The notes under the pieces were generated by a model. The model did no database searches, was not told where the DNA came from, and was given only the letters and a program-made list of their open reading frames with translations. Below are positions 42,697-52,304 of a stretch of DNA of 64,000 nucleotides, piece after piece (position 1 is the stretch's first letter; the number at the start of each line of letters is the position of its first letter). The position numbers were made by a program, and so were the translations under genes. Origin of the DNA: Confluentibacter flavum. Lineage in GTDB: Bacteria; Bacteroidota; Bacteroidia; Flavobacteriales; Flavobacteriaceae. The stretch spans positions 1-64,000 of the forward strand of contig NZ_PJEO01000043.1 in NCBI RefSeq assembly GCF_002843175.1, given 5' to 3'.

Positions 42697-43833
42697 ATGA
42701 AACATATATATATCTTATTATTTTCACTTGTATTTGTGGCTTGCGGAAATTCAGAAAAACAAAATGAAACGGTTCCTGCTGAATCACTAAAAACTGATGC
42801 TATAGTAATTAGTCAATCGCAATTTACTAGCGAACAAATGCAATTGGGAAAACTCGAAGAACATGCCTTTAACGAAACCATAAAAACAAGCGGTATGATT
42901 GATGTGCCTCCGCAAAATAAAGCAAGCATTAGCACCTTTATGGGCGGTTATATTACCAAAACCCCATTATTAATTGGCGATAAGGTAAAAAAAGGACAAG
43001 TCTTAGTGACTCTAGAGAACCCCGATTATGTTGAAGTTCAGCAACACTATTTAGAACTTTCGGAACAGCTCAATTACTTAAAATCTGAATTCGACCGCCA
43101 AAAAACACTTTATGATGAAAAAATCACATCCCAAAAAAACTTTTTAAAAGCGGAAAGTAGCTATAAAAGTAGTTTGGCACAATATAATGGTCTAAGGAAA
43201 AAATTGAGCATGATACATATAAATCCTTCGAGTGTTGAACAGGGACAGATAACCTCAACCATCAATTTATATGCCCCTATTGATGGCTATGTAACAAAAG
43301 TAAATGTAAGTAATGGTGTGTACGTGTCTCCATCGGATGTTATTATGGAAATAGTTGACACAGAACATATTCATTTAGAATTATCGGTTTTTGAAAAAGA
43401 TATTTTAAACGTGAAAAAAGATCAAAAGATACTATTTAAAATACCTGAAGCATCTCAAGATACTTTTGAAGCCAAAGTATACTTAGTTGGTACGGTAATA
43501 GATGAAAAAAATAGAATTGTTAATGTGCATGGGCATATTACAGATGAAAATCAAACTAATTTTATTGTTGGCATGTTTGTAGAGGCAACCATTACGAACA
43601 ATGTTACCGACTATTTGGCTTTACCCAATGATGCCATAACAGAGATTGACAATCAATATTTTGCGTTGGCACTAACCAATAAAACAAATGATAACTTTTA
43701 CTTTAAAAAAATAAAGCTTGATATAGGAAAGCAAACCGAAACATTTACTGAAATAACGAACCAAGAAGATTTATTGAATAAAGAGATTTTGACAAAAGGG
43801 ATTTATATGTTGTTGAATGAAGGTGGTGAATAG
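42697..43833 (+). CDS. Periplasmic adaptor (membrane fusion) lipoprotein of heavy-metal efflux
   Basis: The 378-residue protein has a lipoprotein signal (VFVACGNSE). It contains the barrel-sandwich half motifs (IDVPPQNKASISTFMGGYITKTPLLIGDKVKKGQVLVTLENPDY and INLYAPIDGYVTKVNVSNGVYVSPSDVIMEIVD), a helical hairpin between them, and a beta-barrel domain. This is the CusB/CzcB class, linking the inner-membrane pump to the channel. It has no long metal-binding N-terminal tail. It completes the operon with the fused pump. Confidence 0.93.
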   Translation: MKHIYILLFSLVFVACGNSEKQNETVPAESLKTDAIVISQSQFTSEQMQLGKLEEHAFNETIKTSGMIDVPPQNKASISTFMGGYITKTPLLIGDKVKKGQVLVTLENPDYVEVQQHYLELSEQLNYLKSEFDRQKTLYDEKITSQKNFLKAESSYKSSLAQYNGLRKKLSMIHINPSSVEQGQITSTINLYAPIDGYVTKVNVSNGVYVSPSDVIMEIVDTEHIHLELSVFEKDILNVKKDQKILFKIPEASQDTFEAKVYLVGTVIDEKNRIVNVHGHITDENQTNFIVGMFVEATITNNVTDYLALPNDAITEIDNQYFALALTNKTNDNFYFKKIKLDIGKQTETFTEITNQEDLLNKEILTKGIYMLLNEGGE

Positions 43834-43848
43834 CCCAAAAAACAGTTA

Positions 43849-44769
43849 TTACAACCCTAAACTATCTATTTTTTTAAAAATCGATATGATGTTATTTACG
43901 GCATCAATGTAAAATTGTGGTTGGATATTCTCAAAATCATCTGTAGGTTGATGGTAGTCTTTGTGGTCTGCCACGCCAAAATATAAAAAAGGTATCTTTT
44001 TTTTGTAAAATGATGCATGGTCTGAAGAATACGTCCAATTTTCCTTTTGGTCTTCTCCATCATGCCCTGCTATAAGCTTTATGTCTCCAATCGCTTTAAA
44101 ATTTAAGATTAATTGCTTTAAGTTTTCATTATACCGTGTGCCAACAACAAACAATTCTTTATCATCACCTCGGCTTATCATATCCAAGTTTAAGTTTAAC
44201 TTAATCTTATTCAAAGAAACAATCGAATTTTCTATGTAGTATTTAGACCCACGAAGTCCTAACTCCTCTGCATCAAAAGCAGCTAATATAACCGAATGCT
44301 TTGGTGGGTTATTTTTAAAATATTCGGCAAAGCTAAACAAGGCGCATAACCCTGAGGCATTATCATCAGCACCATTGTATATAGTGCCATTCTTAATCCC
44401 TTCATGATCGTAATGGGCACTAATGACTATATAACTATTTGGTTTTTCAGTACCTTTAATCCACCCTAAAACATTGGTGGCTCTATAGTCTTTTCTTTGC
44501 TCTACAAAAGAAAACGATTGTTCAAACGTATTGCCTAAAGGGGACAATCCTAAACTATAAAACTGATTGATAATATATTTTCTGGTTTTAATGCCACCTT
44601 CAGATCCTGTTCTTCTGCCTTCAAAGGCGTCCGATGACACCGTTTTTAAATGCATCAACAATACATCCTGATTAAAGGCAAGACTATCATTTAGTTGGTT
44701 TTTTTGGGCATTTATAACTTGAAACAGTGCCAAAGAAAGGAGACAGTAAAAAAATGTTTTTAGGCTCAT
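43849..44769 (-). CDS. M28-family metallopeptidase, exported
   Basis: The 306-residue protein has a signal peptide (1-20, QVINA-Q). Zinc ligands and catalytic residues are visible: VISAHYDHEG, NGADDNASGL, FDAEELGLRGS and DMISRGDD, and a final His in DHKDYHQPTDDFENI. It is an aminopeptidase-like enzyme that acts outside the cytoplasm. The gene is convergent with the efflux operon and stands alone; its 3' end is 15 bp from the adaptor gene. Confidence 0.93.
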   Translation of the reverse strand: MSLKTFFYCLLSLALFQVINAQKNQLNDSLAFNQDVLLMHLKTVSSDAFEGRRTGSEGGIKTRKYIINQFYSLGLSPLGNTFEQSFSFVEQRKDYRATNVLGWIKGTEKPNSYIVISAHYDHEGIKNGTIYNGADDNASGLCALFSFAEYFKNNPPKHSVILAAFDAEELGLRGSKYYIENSIVSLNKIKLNLNLDMISRGDDKELFVVGTRYNENLKQLILNFKAIGDIKLIAGHDGEDQKENWTYSSDHASFYKKKIPFLYFGVADHKDYHQPTDDFENIQPQFYIDAVNNIISIFKKIDSLGL

Positions 44770-44854
44770 AGATTTTTATAGGATAATCAAATCTAAATAA
44801 AAAATCCAAAGCAATTAATATTACTTTGGATTTAAATTCTATAAATATCCAATT

Positions 44855-47140
44855 CTATTCTTCTTCTTCAGATGAAGATACTAATCTTGCTGGTTTTACT
44901 GAAGCATCATGTGATTTATGGTATTCTTCTAAAAGATTCATGGTTGCGTTCAATAAATCCTTGGTTTCCAACAAAAGACTAAAATATAAGGTTGTGTTCT
45001 TTGGGCTAGTTTCCTCTGAACGCGTGCGACCAACCTGTTTTTGAATTTTAGATGCAACCAAACCTAAAATCTCTTCTTTCCTACCGATAATAACCCCAAT
45101 TTGCTTGAAAGATCTAGATTCAAACGCATCTTGTGTATCATTAAAAAAGGTGTCGAATCGGGTGTCAATTTCCCTTAATTCCTTTATTTGATTGAACTTT
45201 AGTTTTTTATGATTGTTATTAACGTGTTTGTAACTCACTCTGGAGATATATTCTAAAGACTGTACAATGTCTTGTAAATACGCTAAAATATGGATGTAAA
45301 AATTACTAGCTGCAATACTGGACTCATCTAAATTTTTAATAAAATAGAAGATGTTATCGCGCAATTCGTCTACCTCGCTAGACAATTTTGCAATTTGCTT
45401 TCCATTCTTTTTTAATAATGACAAATCTTGTAATGCCAATCCATTGATTGCATTCGAGTAAATTTTATTGCCACGTTTAACCACATTAGCAATATTATCA
45501 GCACTTTCATGAATAACTCCTTGTATTGAGCTGCTTTCAGACGTTTGCAAACGGTCTGATGATTTATTGGAGTTCATTTTTTTAGTGAAGCTAATCGAGC
45601 TTCTTACAATAAGAATAACCGCTATTAATAATAAGATACCTATAGCAATTGGACCGCCAACATACATGATGAAGGCCAAAAGTCCTGCAACTACAAAAGC
45701 CATGATTGCGGTTAAAAACCATCCTGCGATTACATTAAGCACCCCTGCAACCCGGTAAACAGCGGTTTCATTGTTCCATGCTCTATCTGCCAAGGACGTA
45801 CCCATAGCCACCATAAACGTCACATATGTGGTTGACAATGGTAATTTCATGGATGTTGCTGCCGCTATTAAAATACTGGATACAATTAAATTAATAGATG
45901 CTCTTACTAAATCAAAAGCAGGTAATTCGGTATTCTCTTTTACAGATATATTAGCATTCTCTTTCTCAAAGCGCTTGTTTATTTTTTCTTGTATCGAATT
46001 TGGTAAAACGAATTTATAAACACTTGATAGAGCAACTGCCGAACGCACTATAACCCGTGATAAATAATTGGGCTCAAACCGTTCTTTTGCATCACCTTCT
46101 CTTGAAAGGTTGATTTCTGTTTGTGTCACATATCTTGACTTTTTTGAAAGCCAAAGCGTCACTACCATAATAATGCCTGAAAAGACCAATAATAACGTTG
46201 GGGTTGGTACTTCACTCGCTAAGCTTCCCATACTAAAGGCCGTAGCCGAAACACCTGAAGCCTCCCATACTTCAAAGGATTGCCATGCGGCAATAGGCAC
46301 ACCAACAAAGTTGACCAAATCATTACCTGCGAATGCTAATGCTAGAGCAAACGTACCTATAAGTATGATAAATTTATAAATGTTAACTTTAAATAAACCT
46401 ATTAACAAAGCGCTAAAAGCCATCCAAAAAGCTAAATTTCCAACTAAAATTATAAAGGTATTATTCTTTATAAAATCTAAGGTGGTTACATCGATAAAAG
46501 AAACGCCTTTTAACCCTTTTATGATAATAAAATAAGTAATGGCCGATGCTGCAATACCTCCCATTAATACATTTACCCAGTTGCCATGTTCTTGAAACCT
46601 AAAAGATAATAATGTTCTTGCGATGTATTGAACAAATGAACCTACGGAAAACGCTATAACCACAGAAAGTAAGATACCAAATATGATTTGTGTAGCCTTT
46701 TCAGTATTTATATAATTGAAAACATCTTCAAAAGTTCCATCAAGGCTGTAGACTTTTATGAGTGCCATAGCTACGGAGGCTCCTAATAAATCAAATACAA
46801 TAGAAACAGTGGTTGATGTAGGCATTCCAACACTATTGAAGAAGTCCAATAGCAAAATGTCGGCTATCATAACCGCCATGAAAATGATCATGATCTCATT
46901 GAAATTAAACATGGCGGGATTCATAATGCCCTCACGCGCAATTTCCATCATTCCACTAGAAAAAACCGCTCCCAAAATAAGCCCCGTAGAGGCTACAATC
47001 ATGATGGTTTTAACTGGTACAGCTTTTGAACCAATGGCAGAATTTAAAAAGTTTACAGCATCATTGCTAACTCCAACTACTAAATCTGCAACAGCTAGTA
47101 AGCCCAGGGCTACTAGCATATAGATATAAAGATTTTCCAT
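44855..47140 (-). CDS. PiT-family inorganic phosphate transporter with C-terminal PhoU-like domain
   Basis: The 761-residue membrane protein has the two PHO4 signature repeats, DLVVGVSNDAVNFLNSAIGSKA near residue 20 and AFAGNDLVNFVGVPIAAW near 270, each with the conserved Asn-Asp pair. There are at least ten membrane segments to about residue 525. The last 200 residues (from about 550) are cytoplasmic and helical and look like a PhoU/DUF47 domain (SSEVDELRDNIFYFIKNLDESSIAASNFYIHILAYLQDIVQSLEY). It takes up phosphate with H+ or Na+. The upstream region carries an 11-bp-period TAACATT repeat (47190-47211), suggesting Pho control. Confidence 0.9.
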   Translation of the reverse strand: MENLYIYMLVALGLLAVADLVVGVSNDAVNFLNSAIGSKAVPVKTIMIVASTGLILGAVFSSGMMEIAREGIMNPAMFNFNEIMIIFMAVMIADILLLDFFNSVGMPTSTTVSIVFDLLGASVAMALIKVYSLDGTFEDVFNYINTEKATQIIFGILLSVVIAFSVGSFVQYIARTLLSFRFQEHGNWVNVLMGGIAASAITYFIIIKGLKGVSFIDVTTLDFIKNNTFIILVGNLAFWMAFSALLIGLFKVNIYKFIILIGTFALALAFAGNDLVNFVGVPIAAWQSFEVWEASGVSATAFSMGSLASEVPTPTLLLVFSGIIMVVTLWLSKKSRYVTQTEINLSREGDAKERFEPNYLSRVIVRSAVALSSVYKFVLPNSIQEKINKRFEKENANISVKENTELPAFDLVRASINLIVSSILIAAATSMKLPLSTTYVTFMVAMGTSLADRAWNNETAVYRVAGVLNVIAGWFLTAIMAFVVAGLLAFIMYVGGPIAIGILLLIAVILIVRSSISFTKKMNSNKSSDRLQTSESSSIQGVIHESADNIANVVKRGNKIYSNAINGLALQDLSLLKKNGKQIAKLSSEVDELRDNIFYFIKNLDESSIAASNFYIHILAYLQDIVQSLEYISRVSYKHVNNNHKKLKFNQIKELREIDTRFDTFFNDTQDAFESRSFKQIGVIIGRKEEILGLVASKIQKQVGRTRSEETSPKNTTLYFSLLLETKDLLNATMNLLEEYHKSHDASVKPARLVSSSEEEE

Positions 47141-47165
47141 TAAAAAAAGCCAAATAATTTAATGG

Positions 47166-47211
47166 CAAATGTCTCATTTTTTAACGAACTCAATGTTATC
47201 AAAATGTTATG
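47166..47211 (-). promoter_or_regulatory. Candidate Pho box and promoter of the phosphate transporter gene
   Basis: On the minus strand TAACATTTTGA and TAACATTGAGT follow each other with an 11-bp period (about 47188-47210). Seventeen or so nt later comes GACATTTG (47166-47173), close to TAnnTTTG. The start codon is 25 nt further. This layout matches PhoB/PhoP-type activation, where direct repeats replace the -35 element. Confidence 0.6.
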
Positions 47212-47340
47212 TTCTTTTTACAGCCTTCTATAGTTTAAATACTTATAAAAAACTTGTTTGGCATGAAAACAGTTCGATATTAATAGAAATAATCAAACTA
47301 TTTTAAAATTTAACTTACTATAAATGAACTATTTAGTATT

Positions 47341-47398
47341 TTAATGTTAATTTAATGTTACCTTAATGTTGATTTATTGTAAATTATTTATATATTTG
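47341..47398 (+). promoter_or_regulatory. Triple 11-bp repeat (candidate Pho box) and promoter of the MORN-like gene
   Basis: TTAATGTTAAT, TTAATGTTACC and TTAATGTTGAT follow each other with no gap at 47341-47373, the first eight bases identical in all three. TATATTTG, a perfect -7 box, follows at 47391-47398 and the ATG at 47430. The reverse complement of the core is AACATTAA, the same word found upstream of the phosphate transporter and the receptor operon. Confidence 0.65.
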
Positions 47399-47429
47399 TT
47401 TAAGAATATTAATCAAAAACCCCTAGAAA

Positions 47430-47774
47430 ATGAAAAAATATATTTTAATCTTAGCAATTGTGTTTATTGGTACTTCAGTTTTTGCACAAGAAAACACCCA
47501 AAAAGTTACGCACGTACAAAAGAAAGATTTAATTGAAGCTACCTATTACTATGCTGATGGAAGTGTACAACAAGTTGGTACATTCAATGAAGAAGGAAAA
47601 TTGCATGGCACTTGGACTAGTTTTGATACAAATGGAAATAAATTGGCTGTTGGAAATTATGAAAACGGTAAAAAAGAAGGTAAATGGATATTTTATACCA
47701 ACGGATTAGCTAACGAAGTTAGTTTTGAAGATTCTAAAATTGTAAATATAGCCACCAGCACAGATAATTTATAG
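47430..47774 (+). CDS. Exported MORN-repeat-like (YwqK-type) protein
   Basis: The 114-residue protein has a signal peptide (1-19, TSVFA-Q). The mature part holds three MORN/YwqK-like repeats (YYYADGSVQQVGTFNEEGKLHGTWTSFDTNGNKLAVGNYENGKKEGKWIFY). These repeats form beta-hairpin sheets; proteins called YwqK antitoxins carry them, but no toxin is here. Its function is unknown. Its promoter overlaps a triple 11-bp repeat, so it is probably induced together with the phosphate genes. Confidence 0.85.
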   Translation: MKKYILILAIVFIGTSVFAQENTQKVTHVQKKDLIEATYYYADGSVQQVGTFNEEGKLHGTWTSFDTNGNKLAVGNYENGKKEGKWIFYTNGLANEVSFEDSKIVNIATSTDNL

Positions 47775-47807
47775 ATTCAAACTTAAGCAAGCATTTATCA
47801 AAAAAAC

Positions 47808-47835
47808 AAAAAGCTCCCGATTTGGGAGCTTTTTG
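47808..47835. terminator. Bidirectional terminator between convergent genes
   Basis: AAAAAGCTCCC/GGGAGCTTTTT with a 5-nt loop closes both the MORN-like gene (+) and the TonB receptor gene (-). Confidence 0.9.
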
Positions 47836-47852
47836 TTTTTTAAAATTTTTAT

Positions 47853-50678
47853 TTAAAATTTATAACTGTATCCTAAAGAGAATTCCGTTCCAGGTTGTCT
47901 TAAAGAATATAATTGATTCTTAGCTCCAAAAGACTCAAACTCACTTAACCTATCGTCATTTAAAATGTTATTCACCTTAATATCTATGGTGCTTCTTTGT
48001 TTTTCACCTAAAGATTTACTTAAGGTAAAATTTAAGCTGTTGAATGGTTGCGTGTAAACATCCGGAACTAAACCGATACCTACAGTTTCAAGAGTTGAAC
48101 CTTGTACATTATAAAAAATACCTGTTTGAAATCCTATATCAGAATTATTATAATCGAAACCAACGTTAATCAAATAAGGCGCTTGACCCTGTAAATCACG
48201 TTCACGATCTATAACCTCTCCATCTCTTTTAGCATTATTTCTGGCTTCAAATTCATCGTCAGACATGGTTAGCTCCGATTTGATGACCGAAACATTAACA
48301 TTAAGCTTTAGGTTGTTTAAACTTTCGGCTATAAAACCCAATCGTTGTCTAAATTCCACTTCTGCACCATAAACTTTGGCATTACCCAAATTATCTACTG
48401 TAAGCTGGGTTGGTGCTTCTAAAAAGAATGCTTGCTCAATAGGGTCCTTAAAATCTTTGTAAAAACCACTTAATGCAAACATTTGACCATCATCGCCAAA
48501 ACGTTCAAACCTTAAATCAAAGTTGTTTACATAGGTTGGAACTAAATCAATATTTCCAATAAATAATCTATTTGTAATAGGGTCAAAAATTTGTGCCACA
48601 GAAGCTTCTTTAAAGGAAGGTCTAGCCGTAGTTCTAGAATATGAAGTTCTTAAATTTGCTTTATCATTTAAAGCGTAAATAAGGTTGGCCGACGGAAAAA
48701 GGTCAAACTCATCAATAATCAACTCTCTTTCAAAAGTTTTAGCGTTATTACGTCCTGTGTAATATGAATTAAATAATTCTGTTCTTAAACCTAAAACCGT
48801 TTTAAAACGTTCGGTTAAATTAAACTCAGCAGAAATATAAGTTGCACCAATTCTTTGTTCTCCTTTATAAGCATCATTAGGATTGAATTGGTCACCGAAA
48901 ACCAAGTGAGACCCCTCATCTGTTGTTGGTGTCCATAAATTTTCAGGTGCTAGTAAGTTATCTGGGTTACCATCAAATAAGAAACTATCATCACCACTAA
49001 TAAAAAATGTATAGTCATCGATACTAAAATTTCTAAACTTATAGGTATAAGCACCACCAAATTTTAAATTTGCAGGCCTGTTAAAAAGCTCCAATTTTTT
49101 ATCGAAATCTGCTTTCCCTGCCCAGTTTTCCTCAATTAGGTTTCTCCATATTTGGATTGGATAGGTAGTAGAACTCGGACTTATTATAAAATTTCCATTT
49201 TGAGATTCTCTTAATGGTGTAATTCGGTGCGCTTTATCCATAACCTTTGAAAAGGTTGGTGAAATAACCCAATTAAAATCCATAGCTCTTTCGGCTTTAC
49301 CAAGTCTGTGGCTACCCCCTATTTGTAAATTAGAAATAGCACGTTCTGTATAGGTTAGCGAGTTTTTTTGTAAAGGTTCAAAGCCCCCTCCTACTTTATC
49401 TTCAGAAATTCCTTGGTCAAAAAAACCAGCTGCAGACTCACCGTTCTGTATGTGCAGAAAATTTACTTTATACTTTGATAGATCTGTTTTATAAGTTAAC
49501 CCAACTAAACCATTTAAGATAATGTTGTTAATCCCTTCTGAGCCGTTAGAAATAAGCACAGCATTAAGCTCATTATTTCCTGCATTACTAAAGTCTTTTA
49601 TATAAGCACCATCATTTCTGTTTTCATAAAAGGTTGTTTCATTTTTGTAAGAAAAGGATGCCTGGTAACCTAATTTATCATCGCCAATATCATACTGGTT
49701 CCCTAAGGTAAAACCAAAATCGAAATTCATGTTGCTGGTTTCTCGTTTTGCCTGCAATTCTTTTTGAAATCTGCTTGTAAGGGATGTTAACAAGAGCCTA
49801 TCATCAAAAGTACCAGGAATTGGTTGATATCTGTGAATTGGTAAGTTCCTTGTGCCATCGTCATATCCAAATAAATCAGTATCACTACCGGTATAAGATA
49901 AATAATCGTTGTTAAAGTGCATATCTGGGTTGTAACCAGTTCCTAAAGATATGGTGTATTCAGCTTTAGAAGGAAAGTCTTTAGTTACCACATTTACAAT
50001 ACCCCCAGTAAAATCAGCAGGATATTCAGCAGAAGCCGATTTTAATACAATGACATTGTCTAGAATATTGGTTGGGAACAAATCCATTTGAATGGTATTT
50101 CTGTCTGGATCAAGTCCAGGTATATCTACTCCATTTAAAATAGATTTTGTATAACGGTCACCAAGACCACGAACATACACATACTTACCACCTTGAATAG
50201 ATACACCGGGAACACTTTTTATGGCACTCGCAACATTACTTGCTCCTGAACTTCTAATTGCTTGTGCAGAAAGTCCATCTAATACCACAACAGATTGCTT
50301 TTGTAAACTTAAAACCGCATTTTCAGTATTTCTTTTTGTAGAAGTAGTAATTACAACGGTATCTAACGAATTTGTTGTTAAAACAATATCTAGAGTAACA
50401 ATTTCATTAGGCTTGACAACCACCTCAGAAATTTCTTGGGTTTCATAACCAACAAAAGAAAAAACGATGGTGTAAGTCCCTGCTTCTAACTCTAGCTCAT
50501 ACTTTCCGTCAAAAGCGGAGGTAGTCCCCTTAGTGGTTCCTTTAACTAAAATATTAGCAAAAGCCATAGGTTCATTAAACTCACCATCTAGAACTGTACC
50601 TACTACTTTACTTTGGGCAGAAGAAATATAACTTACGAGAATAAAAACAAAAATTAAAACGTTTTGTATATTTTTCAT
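47853..50678 (-). CDS. TonB-dependent receptor of the candidate phosphate regulon
   Basis: With the start at the ATG 50676-50678 (MKNIQNVLIFVFILVSYISS) it is 941 residues; an in-frame ATG eight codons earlier lacks the look of a signal-peptide start. The order is signal peptide, carboxypeptidase-regulatory-like domain (about 25-110, VVGTVLDGEFNEPMAFANILVKG), plug (125-240; GVSIQGGKYVYVRGLGDRYTKSILNGVDIPG) and barrel ending LGYSYKF. It lies 65 bp behind the beta-helix lipoprotein gene on the same strand, so both likely share the 52.1-kb promoter. The ligand is unknown; a phosphorus compound is the inference. Confidence 0.9.
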   Translation of the reverse strand: MKNIQNVLIFVFILVSYISSAQSKVVGTVLDGEFNEPMAFANILVKGTTKGTTSAFDGKYELELEAGTYTIVFSFVGYETQEISEVVVKPNEIVTLDIVLTTNSLDTVVITTSTKRNTENAVLSLQKQSVVVLDGLSAQAIRSSGASNVASAIKSVPGVSIQGGKYVYVRGLGDRYTKSILNGVDIPGLDPDRNTIQMDLFPTNILDNVIVLKSASAEYPADFTGGIVNVVTKDFPSKAEYTISLGTGYNPDMHFNNDYLSYTGSDTDLFGYDDGTRNLPIHRYQPIPGTFDDRLLLTSLTSRFQKELQAKRETSNMNFDFGFTLGNQYDIGDDKLGYQASFSYKNETTFYENRNDGAYIKDFSNAGNNELNAVLISNGSEGINNIILNGLVGLTYKTDLSKYKVNFLHIQNGESAAGFFDQGISEDKVGGGFEPLQKNSLTYTERAISNLQIGGSHRLGKAERAMDFNWVISPTFSKVMDKAHRITPLRESQNGNFIISPSSTTYPIQIWRNLIEENWAGKADFDKKLELFNRPANLKFGGAYTYKFRNFSIDDYTFFISGDDSFLFDGNPDNLLAPENLWTPTTDEGSHLVFGDQFNPNDAYKGEQRIGATYISAEFNLTERFKTVLGLRTELFNSYYTGRNNAKTFERELIIDEFDLFPSANLIYALNDKANLRTSYSRTTARPSFKEASVAQIFDPITNRLFIGNIDLVPTYVNNFDLRFERFGDDGQMFALSGFYKDFKDPIEQAFFLEAPTQLTVDNLGNAKVYGAEVEFRQRLGFIAESLNNLKLNVNVSVIKSELTMSDDEFEARNNAKRDGEVIDRERDLQGQAPYLINVGFDYNNSDIGFQTGIFYNVQGSTLETVGIGLVPDVYTQPFNSLNFTLSKSLGEKQRSTIDIKVNNILNDDRLSEFESFGAKNQLYSLRQPGTEFSLGYSYKF

Positions 50679-50743
50679 ATTAAGAATTATATAACCCACC
50701 ACTCTTTAAGTGATGGGTTTAATGTGTTTATAAAGTGAATTTT

Positions 50744-52021
50744 TTAAAACCCTAAATTGCCAGCAGTATTGGCATACGTCCAAGCAAGGAGTGATGTGTT
50801 AGCACCTTTAGTTTGAGAGCCTTTTGTTACAGCTGAAGCAAAATCACCAAAGCCAGTTACGGTTACGGTTGCTGCGGTATTTTTAAATATAGTTTTTACA
50901 TCGGTTACAGTATCTGGTAAAACAATTTCCCAAGCTGCAAAAGTCAATAAACCATCATTGTAGTTGGTAGCAACACCATCATTATCCAATTCAACATCAG
51001 CAGCTGCTTTAAAACCATAAGCATACACGTTTTCCGTACGTCCTTGAGCGCCACTTCTGTAATCAGCATACTCACCGTTAGATGTCACAAGATTACCAAT
51101 TAAGGTTAGATCTCTTAAAATAAATGCACCATTAGCAGAACCTTCTGGGCCGTCAATCTCTAGGGCATGGTCAGAGTTATCCCCTAATGCAACAACAGCA
51201 TTGTCAATAGTTCCAGAGTAAGCTTGATCGATATCTAAACCGTCATCACCACAAGCCCAAACTAGTAGGTTGGTCGCATTTACAGTACCACCAAAAAATT
51301 CAATACCATCATCTACATTGGCAACAACTTCAACATTATCAATTAAAGTACCACTACCTACACCACCAAGGGTTAAACCATTTATTTCGTTTCCTTCACC
51401 AATTAAAGAACCTCCATGTCTGATAGAGATATATCTTAAGTTACCTGAATCATCTAATGGATCAGTTCCTCCATATTGACCAAAAGTATCATCAGCAGGA
51501 ATCCCTTCAATCTGCGCAGTTACAATATCCCCAGAAAAAGAACAAGGTGCATTACCAAGTACTATTAGACCACCCCACAAACCTCTATCATTTTCAGATA
51601 AGTTAGTACCTTGAGTTTGTCCACAAGTAATGTTATCACTAGTAGAAGTGAAAATGATTGGTTGATTAGCTGTTCCTTGAGCATTAATTTTACCTCCTCT
51701 AGCAACAATTAAAGCAGAAGCTAAAGAACCAGTCCCTGAAGAACCTTTTATAATAGTCCCCGGATTGATTGTTAAAGTTACACCACTTGGCACAACAACT
51801 TTTTGGTTAAGTTGGTAAATATTGTCTGCTGTCCATGTAGTGCTAGCAGAAATAAAACCAGTTACAGCAATTGTTTGGCAGGTTTCACCACCACCACCAC
51901 CACCACCATTTTCTATGATGATAGTTCTTTCCTCTATTATTATTGGTGTATCATCATCTTGAAAACACCCAGTGAATATTAAAGAAGATGCAATTAAAAG
52001 AGTTAAAAGTAATTTTTTCAT
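50744..52021 (-). CDS. Right-handed beta-helix lipoprotein paired with the TonB receptor
   Basis: The 425-residue protein has a lipoprotein signal (IFTGCFQDD, Cys19). An acidic stem with the repeated words IIIEE/IIIEN ends in seven Gly residues encoded by a GGT-type triplet run (51886-51908). The rest is a beta-helix: ISASTTWTADNIYQLNQKVVVPSGVTLTINPGTIIKG, then short Gly/Asn-rich rungs (GLWGGLIVLGNAP, IEFFGGTVNATNLLVWACGDDGLDIDQAYSG). Similar lipoproteins are found beside TonB receptors in Bacteroidota and marine Gammaproteobacteria. It may bind ligand at the cell surface. Two TAACA-type repeat arrays lie upstream. Confidence 0.83.
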   Translation of the reverse strand: MKKLLLTLLIASSLIFTGCFQDDDTPIIIEERTIIIENGGGGGGGETCQTIAVTGFISASTTWTADNIYQLNQKVVVPSGVTLTINPGTIIKGSSGTGSLASALIVARGGKINAQGTANQPIIFTSTSDNITCGQTQGTNLSENDRGLWGGLIVLGNAPCSFSGDIVTAQIEGIPADDTFGQYGGTDPLDDSGNLRYISIRHGGSLIGEGNEINGLTLGGVGSGTLIDNVEVVANVDDGIEFFGGTVNATNLLVWACGDDGLDIDQAYSGTIDNAVVALGDNSDHALEIDGPEGSANGAFILRDLTLIGNLVTSNGEYADYRSGAQGRTENVYAYGFKAAADVELDNDGVATNYNDGLLTFAAWEIVLPDTVTDVKTIFKNTAATVTVTGFGDFASAVTKGSQTKGANTSLLAWTYANTAGNLGF

Positions 52022-52121
52022 GAGAATAATTTTTAGATAAAATTTTTTAGATAATTTTTATAATTAATGACGCAAAGAAAGACACTTAATGTAAAAATGA
52101 GGTTACGTAAGGATTAAACAA

Positions 52122-52187
52122 CTGTAACAAAAGTGTTATATAAATGTTATTAAATGCTTAATTTGAAAACATTAAGTTAACATTGAA
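52122..52187 (-). promoter_or_regulatory. Candidate Pho boxes upstream of the beta-helix/TonB receptor operon
   Basis: On the minus strand TAACATTTATA, TAACACTTTTG and TTACAGTTGTT follow each other with an 11-bp period (52151 down to about 52119). A second pair, AACATTAAGTT/AACATTGAAAA on the plus strand (52169-52190), has the same period in the opposite direction. The gene start is at 52021. Confidence 0.55.
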
Positions 52188-52304
52188 AATTAAAAGGTTA
52201 TTTAAAAAAAATAAGCAGAAACTAAAAAATAACTTTACATTTTATTCTAGTTCAATTGCTAAAAAATAAAACCGTTAACTTTGGAAAGTATAGAAAAAGA
52301 CCTG

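Noticed and set aside
51886-51908. Phase-variable promoter or frame switch in the triplet run
   Set aside because: Repeat units are three bases inside a coding region, so length change would alter only glycine number, not the frame.
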